Below, one piece after another: positions 1 to 6,562 of a stretch of 21,034 nucleotides of DNA (position 1 is the first letter of the stretch; each line of letters begins with the position of its first letter). The stretch comes from DASWIG01 sp965371445. Lineage in GTDB: Bacteria > Acidobacteriota > Thermoanaerobaculia > Multivoradales > J023. The stretch covers positions 1-21,034 of the forward strand of contig CBDUYN010000177.1 in assembly GCA_965371445.1 (NCBI GenBank), given 5' to 3'. Under the pieces are notes generated by a model. It searched no databases and had not been told where the DNA came from. It saw only the letters and a list, made by a program, of their open reading frames with translations. Both the position numbers and the translations under genes were made by a program.

Positions 1-466
1 TACCGGCGTTCAGGATCGCCCCCATGTCGGCCAGGCGCAGGGCAAGCCCGTCGTCAAAGCGCGACAGGAAAAGGACGTAGCAGAGCTTTTGCATCCCTTC
101 GCCGCCTCCGAGGACGACCGCCGCTTCCCCGGCCGCTGCGTCAGGAACCGCCCTCGCCTCGTCGTCTTCGGAGTCGACGACGGCCGCGGCGGCTTCCCGG
201 TCGGCTTTCCACTCCCGCCGGACGCGAGCCCGCGTCAGCTGGGAAGCTTTCCGAGCCAGGGCCAGGCCCGGGCTTATTTGGTCCTCGAGAAGCGTCTCGA
301 CATCGGCCAGGATGCGGAATTCAACGGACGGCGCTACCTCCCCGGCTTCCATGTCCTCGGGCCAGTCGTCCCCGCTTTCGTCACGGATCCGGGCCAGGAT
401 GCCGCGAGCCTTGTCGAGCTCGACCGCGACGGCGGCGAGGGCTTCCTGGGCTTCCGCGGCCGTCAT
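1..466 (-). CDS. Hypothetical acidic helical protein, C-terminus cut by window edge
   Basis: An open frame runs from an ATG at 466 to the left edge without a stop; about 155 residues are visible. I chose the ATG at 466 because a GAGAGGG Shine-Dalgarno-like stretch lies 6 bp upstream and because it overlaps the stop of a short upstream ORF in an ATGA junction. The protein starts MTAAEAQEAL, is rich in Ala, Glu, Asp and Arg, and looks mostly helical, with no signal peptide or membrane segment. A Gly-rich turn (VLGGGEGMQ) is followed by a more hydrophobic stretch (KLCYVLFLSRFDDG) near the edge. I recognise no family. Codon choice (GAA next to GAG, CTT, CGG) resembles the TPR gene at 895-1926 rather than the genes to the right, so both may belong to one acquired segment. 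Coding status rests on the long open frame and the start context. Confidence 0.55.
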   Translation of the reverse strand, partial: MTAAEAQEALAAVAVELDKARGILARIRDESGDDWPEDMEAGEVAPSVEFRILADVETLLEDQISPGLALARKASQLTRARVRREWKADREAAAAVVDSEDDEARAVPDAAAGEAAVVLGGGEGMQKLCYVLFLSRFDDGLALRLADMGAILNAG

Positions 467-567
467 GACGTGCCCTCTCGGGCCTGCTCTCTGGCTTGCT
501 CTCGGGCTTGCTTGACGGCAAGCCAGAGACGGCGTAGCACTGCCTTTTGGGTCTGCTGTCCGGACAC
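463..567 (-). CDS. Short ORF (34 aa) coupled to the downstream partial gene
   Basis: A GTG at 567 is preceded, 8 bp upstream, by a perfect AGGAGG (576-581). The frame encodes 34 residues and ends in a TGA that overlaps the next gene's ATG as ATGA (463-466). The peptide begins MSGQQTQKAVLRRLWLAVKQ and ends in three near-identical tetrads, EQAREQAREQAREGTS. It is basic in the middle and probably one amphipathic helix. The tetrads are encoded by three 12-bp tandem repeats (475-510). The ideal ribosome site and the stop-start overlap argue for real translation, either as a small protein or as a leader controlling the downstream gene by coupling. I recognise no family. The alternative is that this is only the translated leader of the gene at 1-466. 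Confidence 0.5.
   Translation of the reverse strand: MSGQQTQKAVLRRLWLAVKQAREQAREQAREGTS
475..510. repeat. Three 12-bp tandem repeats in the short ORF
   Basis: Three adjacent 12-bp units (475-486, 487-498, 499-510), plus-strand form CTCTCGGGCTTG with one or two changes each, encode the repeated EQAR tetrads of the 34-aa ORF on the minus strand. Confidence 0.8.
489..528. repeat. Perfect 11-bp inverted repeat
   Basis: CTCTGGCTTGC at 489-499 and GCAAGCCAGAG at 518-528 are exact reverse complements separated by 18 bp. In RNA this is a stable hairpin lying inside the 34-aa ORF, shortly upstream of the start of the next gene at 466. It could affect coupling or mRNA stability. Confidence 0.75.
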
Positions 568-617
568 GTCGTCCACCTCCTGGAGACGACGCTACGGCGT
601 CCACAGGAGCGCGTCTA

Positions 618-648
618 CTTTCCGCCGATCTTTCCGCCAGGTGGAAAG
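618..648. promoter_or_regulatory. Cluster of three related 9-mers, operator-like
   Basis: CTTTCCGCC occurs twice with a 12-bp period (618-626 and 630-638). GGTGGAAAG (640-648), the reverse complement of CTTTCCACC, follows at once. The cluster lies about 50 bp upstream of the GTG start of the minus-strand short ORF, where an operator or activator site would be expected. No regulator is assigned. The rest of 568-650 shows no convincing -10/-35 pair. Confidence 0.45.
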
Positions 649-692
649 GGGAGCCACGGGGTAGCAAGGCGGTGCAAGGGGTGGCCCGCTTC

Positions 693-769
693 CTACCGAC
701 CGGGCGGTAGAGTGACCTCGGCACCCTCCGGACGTGGCAATCCCGCCCCGCCGGTAAGGGGCTCGGAGG
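693..769 (+). promoter_or_regulatory. Structured RNA leader upstream of the 19-aa ORF
   Basis: Two consecutive structures can form on the plus strand. The first is a 6-bp hairpin CTACCG/CGGTAG (693-698 with 705-710). The second is a long imperfect stem of about 15 pairs between 716-731 and 751-769, with single-base bulges mostly on the 3' arm. The 3' arm contains the GGAGGA ribosome site (765-770) of the 19-aa ORF at 778, so folding would hide that site. I could not match it to a known riboswitch consensus. Confidence 0.4.
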
Positions 770-777
770 ACGGAAAC

Positions 778-837
778 ATGGGAGTCAAAACGGATCTACA
801 CGCCGGAGCCGGGATCATGATCGAAATCGTTGGGTGA
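778..837 (+). CDS. Candidate 19-aa leader ORF
   Basis: An ATG at 778 sits 7 bp after a GGAGGA ribosome site (765-770) and reads MGVKTDLHAGAGIMIEIVG before TGA at 835-837. It precedes the TPR gene on the same strand. No composition hint (such as a run of one amino acid) suggests classical attenuation. The good ribosome site is the main evidence; at this length chance cannot be excluded. Confidence 0.3.
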   Translation: MGVKTDLHAGAGIMIEIVG

Positions 838-844
838 CGGGAAG

Positions 845-877
845 GGCGGGGAGGACGCTTGCGCGTCTTCCCTCGCC
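845..877 (+). promoter_or_regulatory. Strong hairpin just upstream of the TPR gene
   Basis: GGCGGGGAGGACGC (845-858) pairs with 863-877 over 14 base pairs, with one GU pair, one bulged base (873) and a TTGC loop (859-862). It buries the GGGGAGGA ribosome-site-like sequence and places a possible TTG start (859) in its loop. There is no following T-run, so it does not look like an ordinary intrinsic terminator. It may control translation of the downstream gene. Confidence 0.55.
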
Positions 878-894
878 TTGTGTACCCTTCCAAC

Positions 895-1926
895 ATGAGA
901 GAGAGAGAAACGAAGATATCGGAAGCCGCAATCCTTCTAGAACGCGCTGGCCGTCTTGCGACCAGCGATCCGGCCGCCGCGCTCCCCGTGCTGCAAAAAG
1001 CTCTCCGAGCTTGCCGTCAGGTCGGGCTTCAATGCCTGGAGACCCGGGCCTTTGCCGCCCTTGGTGCCACCCTTGCCCTATTGGGTCGGCTCGACAACGC
1101 CGCGGCTGCCTTCAAGGTGGCGTACCGGTCGGAATGCCCGTGCTGTCGGCCGGTCATAGACCGAAGCTTCGCCCACCTCCTGGACAGGCAAGACCGGAAG
1201 CCGGAAGCCGTAGACCGTGCAACCCGGGCCGTGGAAACCGCCAAGGGGCCGGAGAAAGGCCGGGCTCTCGTCTCGCTTGGAATCGTCCGCTTCTACGCCG
1301 GGGACGTCTCAGGGGCCGTAGAAGCTCTCACCGAAGCTCTTGACGTGCTCCCCGTCCGATCCCCCCATCACGCGATGGCCCTGACCAACCTCTGCTCTGC
1401 CCTTGCCGCCTCCGAAGATCCCGAAGACGTAGAACGTGCCGCGGCCAAGCTTGAAGGGCTCCCCGAAAGGTTCAAGGGCTTGAAACGGCTCTCTCAGGAG
1501 CGCGTCAAGCTCGCGTGGTCGACGGGCCAGACCTTGGCCCGGGTGGTCCACGTCTCCGAGCTGCGGTCATGGGCCAAGATTCGACACTTGACCCGGGCTC
1601 GGGATCTCATCGACGGATCCGTCTCCGGCTTGGAACGTCTCCGGCTCCCGCTTGACGCCGCGGCGGCGAGAGTCGACCTTGCCAACGTTCAAGCCCAGCT
1701 TGACCCTTGTGACGTCCTCGACACCTTGGAAGGGATTGCCGCCAAGGGTGAGCAGGACGGGAAGCGGTTCGACCTCTCCGAGGTCAAGGCGGCCGCCATC
1801 GATGCCGCCAAGGGGAGCTTTTCCCGCGAAGGCATCCGGCAGATCTGGGAAGCGCTCCGAGCGCTCCGAGCGGCCACAGTCGACGCCGGCGCAGCTCCCC
1901 CGGTCATGTCCTACGCCGCCCCGTAG
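895..1926 (+). CDS. TPR-like repeat protein, unknown function
   Basis: The 343-aa protein (from ATG at 895) has no signal peptide or membrane segment and is likely a soluble alpha-alpha superhelix. Residues about 10-45, 48-78 and 108-165 show the small-large-aromatic helix pattern of tetratricopeptide repeats (for example AAALPVLQKALRACRQVG and GDVSGAVEALTEALDVLP). A CPCC motif near residue 92 is unusual and might bind metal or form a disulfide. No helix-turn-helix or catalytic motif is visible. The frame stays open upstream to a TTG at 859, but that codon sits in the loop of a strong hairpin; the ATG at 895 lacks a good ribosome site, so the start is uncertain. It diverges from the minus-strand pair at 1-567 and converges with the permease at 1992. 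GAA and CTT codons are more frequent than in neighbouring genes, suggesting a different origin. TPR proteins usually mediate protein or peptide binding; the partner is unknown. Confidence 0.75.
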   Translation: MRERETKISEAAILLERAGRLATSDPAAALPVLQKALRACRQVGLQCLETRAFAALGATLALLGRLDNAAAAFKVAYRSECPCCRPVIDRSFAHLLDRQDRKPEAVDRATRAVETAKGPEKGRALVSLGIVRFYAGDVSGAVEALTEALDVLPVRSPHHAMALTNLCSALAASEDPEDVERAAAKLEGLPERFKGLKRLSQERVKLAWSTGQTLARVVHVSELRSWAKIRHLTRARDLIDGSVSGLERLRLPLDAAAARVDLANVQAQLDPCDVLDTLEGIAAKGEQDGKRFDLSEVKAAAIDAAKGSFSREGIRQIWEALRALRAATVDAGAAPPVMSYAAP

Positions 1927-1991
1927 CGAGAACCTCAGAATATGCATGTGACGCATCAGCGGCCAGAAAGCTCAAACTGACCCACTACCGC

Positions 1992-4406
1992 CTACTCCCA
2001 GTGGAGCACCGTCGCCGGCTGGACGCGGCTCGCCCGCCAGGCGGGTAGGAGGCAGGCGGCGACCGAGCCCGCGACGACGGCAAGCGTCAGGCCGAGCCAG
2101 GTCACCGGATCGTAGGGATCCGTACGGTAGAGCTGGCTCTCCAGGAGCCGGACGCCACCCGCTGAAAGCGCCCACCCCAGGACCACGCCGATCGCCGTCA
2201 AGCCGAGACCCCGCCGGAGGACGAGGCGCACCACGTCGCCCCGGAGGGCGCCCATCGCTACGCGGATCCCGATCTCCCGGCTGCGGGCGGCGACCGAGTA
2301 AGCAAGCACCGCGTAGACGCCGATCGCGGCGAGCATGAATGCCAGCGCCGCGAATCCGCCGAGGAGCGCCGCGGCGAGCCTCTCCGCGCTGCGGTGGACG
2401 GCCAGCCGGTGGTCCATCGTCCAGAGCTCGTCGACCAGGATGCCCGGATCGAGGGACTCCATTTTGTCGCGCACCGTGGCGATGAGCGACGTCGGCTCGA
2501 CGGACGTGCGCAGGACGGCCCAGCCGTAGTCCTTCTGATGCTGGGGCATCGGCTCGAAAACCGTCGCCGCCGCCCCCTTGTGGACCCCGTCGTAGCTGGC
2601 GCGTACGACGACGCCGACGACCTCGCGTCCGGGGCCGCCTTCCTCGTCGGCCCCCAGGCGGATCCGTTGGCCGACGGGATCCTCGCCAGGCCAGAAGGCC
2701 TCGGCGAAGCCCTCGTCGACGACGACGACGCCCGGCGCGTCGGCCCGGTCGGAGGGGAGGAAGCTCCGTCCGCCGAGGAGCTTGACGCCCATCGTCTCGA
2801 AAAAGCCCGGGCTGACCTGGAAGACCTCGGCCGAGAGCAGGTGCTCGCCGGGGGCGCGTCCGACGACCTCGAAAGTCGTCGACCAGTAGGCGACGATCGG
2901 CACCGTCGTCGTCGCCGCCTCGACGCCGGGGAGGCTCTCGAGCTGCGCCAGCATCTCGTCGAAGAAAACGGCCTGCTTCTCTTCCTCGGCGTAAGCTTCC
3001 TCGGGAAGGCCGAAGACGAAGGTCAGGAGGTTGTTGGGATCGAACCCGGCGTCGTCGTAGACGATGTGGTAGAAGCTGCGCACCGAGAGCACCGCACAGA
3101 TCGAGATGACCAGCGCCAGGCCGATCTCGGCGACGACGAGGGCTCCCAGGAGCCGGCCGCTGCGCCGTGACGCCGAGCTCTTGATCCCACCGTGGAGCGC
3201 CTCCGCGTCGGCGGCCCGGAGGCCGGTAAACGCCGGCGCCAAGCCGAAGGCAAGCCCCGTCACCATGGCGGCGAGCGCGGTGAAAAGAAGGACCCGGCCG
3301 TCGATCGAGATGTCGCGAAAGGCCGGCATCGAGTCGATGTCGGCCACCGCGAGAAGCCCCTTCAAGGTCGTCCAGGCCACGGCAAGGCCCACCGCGGCGC
3401 CAGCGAGCGACAACGAGACGCTCTCCGCGAGAAGCTGGCGCGTAATTCGCCCGCGCGAGGCGCCGAGAGCGCGGCGCACCGCCAGCTCATGGTTGCGGCC
3501 GGCGCCGCGCACGAGCAGCAGGTTCGCCACGTTGACGCAGGCAATGCCGAGCACGAGCAGCACCGCCGCAGCCAGCGCCAACACCCGGGGACGCAGATCG
3601 CCGAACGAGCGCTCGAGGACCGGGATCATGTAGATCCCCCGTCCTTTGTGGGTGTCGGGGTGCTCCGCGGCCAGCTCGGCGGCGATCCGGTCCATGTCGG
3701 CGCGGGCGGCGTCCATGTCGACGCCGTCTTTCAAGCGTCCGGTCACCGAGGTCCCGCCGTGGGTCTCGTAGCTCCAACCCCACTCTTCGTCGGCGAAGTG
3801 GCCCATCGGCGTCCAGAGCGCGGTGTGGCGGAAGTCGCCCGGGTAGAGCATGCCCGGCTTCATCACCCCGATGACCTCGAAAGGCTCTTCGTCGATGCGC
3901 AGAACCTCGCCGAGGATGTCCTCCCGGCCGCCGAAACGGCGCTGCCAGAAGGGATAGCTCAGGACCACCACGCCGGCGGCTCCGGGCCGGTCTTCCTGGC
4001 TCGTGAAGGTGCGTCCGAGGTGGGGCTCGACGCCCAGCATCTCGAAGAGGTTCGACGACGACTCGATCCCGACCACTGCGACCGGCCGGCCGTCGATCTC
4101 GAGGCTGTTGAGCACCTGTCCATGGGCCGCGATCGCTTCGAAAGTCCGGCTGCGCTCCTGCCAGGCCTGGAACTCGAGATAGGAGACCCAGGTCGTGGGA
4201 TCCGTCTCGAAGCTCCCCCGTAGCGCGATCAGCTCCTCGGGGTCGTCATAGGGCCAGGGTTGGACCAGGATGGCGTTGACGACGCTCGAGATGGCGGTGT
4301 TGACACCGATCCCGAGCGCCAGGGTCAGGACCATCACCGCGGTGATGGCAGGCCGTTGGAGAAGCAGCCGCCAGCCGAAGCGCAGGTCTGCGAAGAGCGA
4401 GCTCAT
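1992..4406 (-). CDS. ADOP-type ABC transporter permease (MacB/FtsX-like)
   Basis: This 804-aa inner-membrane protein is a duplicated MacB-like permease. The N-terminus (DLRFGWRLLLQRPAITAV, then a membrane helix ending LALGIGVNTAISSVVNA) is the classic start of acidobacterial duplicated orphan permeases. A periplasmic MacB_PCD-like domain covers about residues 50-250. The first FtsX block lies near 278-345 and carries NHELAVRRALGASRG. A second membrane start and periplasmic domain follow at about 410-680. A second FtsX block at about 685-800 carries SREIGIRVAMGALRG. About 800 aa is normal for ADOP members, against roughly 400 for simple FtsX permeases. No ATPase gene is nearby, as expected for an orphan permease; such proteins are thought to pair with ATPases encoded elsewhere, and substrates are mostly unknown. 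It starts 21 bp after glmM with only a weak ribosome site, so it may be the last gene of that unit or a separate addition. Confidence 0.9.
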   Translation of the reverse strand: MSSLFADLRFGWRLLLQRPAITAVMVLTLALGIGVNTAISSVVNAILVQPWPYDDPEELIALRGSFETDPTTWVSYLEFQAWQERSRTFEAIAAHGQVLNSLEIDGRPVAVVGIESSSNLFEMLGVEPHLGRTFTSQEDRPGAAGVVVLSYPFWQRRFGGREDILGEVLRIDEEPFEVIGVMKPGMLYPGDFRHTALWTPMGHFADEEWGWSYETHGGTSVTGRLKDGVDMDAARADMDRIAAELAAEHPDTHKGRGIYMIPVLERSFGDLRPRVLALAAAVLLVLGIACVNVANLLLVRGAGRNHELAVRRALGASRGRITRQLLAESVSLSLAGAAVGLAVAWTTLKGLLAVADIDSMPAFRDISIDGRVLLFTALAAMVTGLAFGLAPAFTGLRAADAEALHGGIKSSASRRSGRLLGALVVAEIGLALVISICAVLSVRSFYHIVYDDAGFDPNNLLTFVFGLPEEAYAEEEKQAVFFDEMLAQLESLPGVEAATTTVPIVAYWSTTFEVVGRAPGEHLLSAEVFQVSPGFFETMGVKLLGGRSFLPSDRADAPGVVVVDEGFAEAFWPGEDPVGQRIRLGADEEGGPGREVVGVVVRASYDGVHKGAAATVFEPMPQHQKDYGWAVLRTSVEPTSLIATVRDKMESLDPGILVDELWTMDHRLAVHRSAERLAAALLGGFAALAFMLAAIGVYAVLAYSVAARSREIGIRVAMGALRGDVVRLVLRRGLGLTAIGVVLGWALSAGGVRLLESQLYRTDPYDPVTWLGLTLAVVAGSVAACLLPAWRASRVQPATVLHWE

Positions 4407-4427
4407 GCTTTTTCCGGTTTCAAAGGG

Positions 4428-5876
4428 TCAGCCGCCGATCTCGGCGGTAATCGTCGCCGCGAGCTCCTCGGCCAGGGCCTCGATCTCGGCCTTGTCGCGC
4501 CCCTCGACCATGATCCGCGCCAACGGCTCCGTACCGCTGTAGCGCAGCACCAGGCGCCCTTCCCCGGCCAGGCGCTCCTCCAGGCGCCGGGCACCCTCGG
4601 CGACGCTCGGGATCTCCTCAAGCGGCGGCTTCTCCCGCACCCGGACGTTTCGAATCAGCTGTGGGAAACGCTCGAAGGGCGCCGCAAGCTCCGAGAGCGG
4701 ACGCCCCGAACGCTGGATCAAGCACGCCATCTGAAGCGCCGTCAGGAGACCGTCGCCGGTCGTGGCGAGCTCCAGCTGGACGACGTGCCCGCTCTGCTCG
4801 CCGCCGAGCGTCGCTCCCAATGCCCGCAGCGTCGCGACCACCTCCCGGTCGCCGACGCCGCAGCGCACGAGCTCGATCCCCTGGCGCTTCAAGGCCACCT
4901 CCAGGCCCAGGTTCGACATCGAGGTCGCCACCAGCCGATCGCCCGGCAGCCGCCCCGCGGCCTTCAGCGCGCGCGCCCAGAGATAGAGGACGACGTCGCC
5001 GTCGCGGATCTCGCCCCGCTCGTCGGCGAGGATCACCCGGTCGGCGTCGCCGTCGAAGGAGAATCCGACGTCGCTTGAGCTCTCGCGGACGAGCGCGGCG
5101 ATCACCTCGGGATGGGTCGAGCCGCAGCCGGCGTTGATGTTCGAGCCGTTCGGGGCATCGTTTCGGATCACGACCCGCGCGCCGAGCGAAGCGAAAAGCT
5201 CCTCGGCGTAGGCCGACGCGGCACCGTGGCCGGTGTCGAGGGCGACCGCAAGGCCGGCCAACGGACGCTCTCCCGAAAGCGAAGCGGCGAGAGCGGCGAG
5301 ATAGCCCGAGACCGCTTCGCCGTCGGCTTCGAGCACTGGCGCCGGCCCGGCCGGCGCTCCGGCGGCCGGCGTTCCGGCGGCCGGCGTTCCGGCGGCCGGC
5401 GTTCCGGTCTCCGCGAGCCGCGCCTCCAGGGCCGCCTCGCGCTCCGGCGGCCACTTGAAACCGTCGCCACCTATCAGCTTGATGCCGTTGTCGGGATGGG
5501 GGTTGTGGCTCGCCGAGACCGCGATACCGCAGGCGGCGCCGCGCTCGCGGACGACATGGGCCACCGCCGGCGTCGGCACCGTGCCGAGAAACGTCTTGCG
5601 CGCGCCGCCTTTCTCAAGGCCCGCGGCCAACCATTGGCAAAGCGCCGGCGTCGAGTCGCGGGTGTCGCCGCCGAGGACGACGTGAACGTCGTCTTTCGCT
5701 GGGACCTCAGGCGTCCCGCCTGCTCTTCGTCCCGAAGGGACGTCTTCCGCGCCACCGTCCCCGTCCAGGTGCCTGGCCAGCGCCAGGCCCAGCCGGCGGA
5801 CGGTGGGCTCGTCGAGTGGCGCGACGCCGAACGTGCCGCGGATGCCGTCGGTTCCGAAGAGATGCGGCCGGCTCAT
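4428..5876 (-). CDS. glmM: Phosphoglucosamine mutase GlmM with in-frame insertions
   Basis: GlmM converts glucosamine-6-phosphate to glucosamine-1-phosphate, the step before UDP-GlcNAc for peptidoglycan and lipopolysaccharide. The start MSRPHLFGTDGIRG is typical. The active-site serine lies in SASHNP (121-126, Ser123), the metal loop is DGDADR (275-280), the sugar loop GGEQSGH (358-364) and the phosphate loop RYSGTEP (445-451). All key residues are present, so it should be active. At 482 aa it is about 35 longer than usual because of two low-complexity insertions. Residues about 38-61 are encoded by REP-like palindromes (5694-5765), and residues about 157-176 are a (GTPAA)n repeat encoded by four 15-bp units (5350-5409). 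The ATG at 5876 overlaps the ybbR stop by 4 bp (ATGA). The cdaA-ybbR-glmM order is widely conserved; in Firmicutes GlmM and CdaA interact. Confidence 0.97.
   Translation of the reverse strand: MSRPHLFGTDGIRGTFGVAPLDEPTVRRLGLALARHLDGDGGAEDVPSGRRAGGTPEVPAKDDVHVVLGGDTRDSTPALCQWLAAGLEKGGARKTFLGTVPTPAVAHVVRERGAACGIAVSASHNPHPDNGIKLIGGDGFKWPPEREAALEARLAETGTPAAGTPAAGTPAAGAPAGPAPVLEADGEAVSGYLAALAASLSGERPLAGLAVALDTGHGAASAYAEELFASLGARVVIRNDAPNGSNINAGCGSTHPEVIAALVRESSSDVGFSFDGDADRVILADERGEIRDGDVVLYLWARALKAAGRLPGDRLVATSMSNLGLEVALKRQGIELVRCGVGDREVVATLRALGATLGGEQSGHVVQLELATTGDGLLTALQMACLIQRSGRPLSELAAPFERFPQLIRNVRVREKPPLEEIPSVAEGARRLEERLAGEGRLVLRYSGTEPLARIMVEGRDKAEIEALAEELAATITAEIGG
5350..5409. repeat. Four 15-bp tandem repeats inside glmM
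   Basis: Four adjacent 15-bp units, GCCGGCGTTCCGGCG with minor changes (5350-5364, 5365-5379, 5380-5394, 5395-5409), encode the GTPAA repeats of GlmM. Because 15 is a multiple of 3, copy-number change by slippage would stay in frame. Confidence 0.9.
5701..5742. repeat. Two REP-like palindromes inside glmM
   Basis: CAGGCG-TCC-CGCCTG (5708-5722) and CGTCCC-GAA-GGGACG (5728-5742) are two perfect 6-bp stem-loops 5 bp apart. An overlapping GGGAC/GTCCC pair lies at 5701-5717. They fall exactly in the non-conserved insertion between the first helix of GlmM and the strand HVVLGGDTRDS. This looks like an intergenic-type palindromic repeat that landed in a coding sequence in frame. Confidence 0.7.
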
Positions 5877-6562
5877 TCGATGGGCTCCTCCTCCAGAAAT
5901 CCGTCGAAGGCGCTGCTGTCGGATCCCGGCACCTTCATCGGGATGTAGACGACCACCTGCCGCGGCTCGATGCGTACCAGGGGGTCGGGCGAAACGACGG
6001 CCGTCGTGGTCTCGAAAGTGAGCGCGTGGCCGTCGAGGCTCACCGTGGCGACGAGCTCGGTCAGCGCCCTGACCAGGGAACGCGGCCCGAAGACCTCGAC
6101 CCGCGGCGGCCGGACCTCCGGCGTCTCGGCGTAGGCCCCGGCGGCGGGCTCGCCGGTGAGCTCGGCGCGCACCGCGAGCACCCGGCGCTCCTGCGGCTCC
6201 ACGGTCAGCGAGAAGCGGTTGGGCTCGATCGAGACGACCTCGAAGTCGCCCGGCATGCGGACGTTGACGCTCAGACGGTCCTCGGTGATGGCGATCACCC
6301 CCTGCTCCCCCTCCTCCAGGGAGACCTCCACGTCGACGCTGAACGGATACAAGCTGGAGATCTCGTTGCGCGGCCCGCGGAGCCTCACCTTCACTTCCAG
6401 CAGCGGATCGAGGATCATCATGTCCTCGTCCGCCATCTCGTAGCGCACCTGGGCGGCCACCGTCGTCTCGGCGAGCTGCTGCGCTTGGTGGACCGCCACC
6501 TTGATCACGAACGCGATGGTGAGCGCGAAGAGGAAAAGCGGCAGGTGGACGCGTCCGATCAC
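5873..6562 (-). CDS. ybbR: YbbR-domain protein (CdaR-like), c-di-AMP cyclase regulator
   Basis: This 229-aa membrane-anchored protein has one N-terminal helix (about residues 5-20, LPLFLFALTIAFVIKVAV) followed by an extracytoplasmic part containing YbbR-like beta units. Two are likely, around 35-115 (VRLRGPRNEI and VNVRMPGDF) and 125-215 (VEVFGPRSLVRAL), the latter matching the V-x-GP pattern of YbbR domains. Firmicute CdaR usually has four YbbR domains and over 400 residues, so this is a short form. The start is GTG at 6562, overlapping the cdaA stop as GTGA; no better start lies in frame. Its stop overlaps the glmM ATG by 4 bp. In Firmicutes the homologue modulates the diadenylate cyclase CdaA. 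The same role is inferred from gene order. Confidence 0.88.
   Translation of the reverse strand: MIGRVHLPLFLFALTIAFVIKVAVHQAQQLAETTVAAQVRYEMADEDMMILDPLLEVKVRLRGPRNEISSLYPFSVDVEVSLEEGEQGVIAITEDRLSVNVRMPGDFEVVSIEPNRFSLTVEPQERRVLAVRAELTGEPAAGAYAETPEVRPPRVEVFGPRSLVRALTELVATVSLDGHALTFETTTAVVSPDPLVRIEPRQVVVYIPMKVPGSDSSAFDGFLEEEPIE

Noticed and set aside
859..894. TTG at 859 as the start of the TPR gene
   Set aside because: The codon sits in the loop of a strong hairpin and the ribosome-like site is only 4 bp away; ATG at 895 is preferred, although its own ribosome site is poor.
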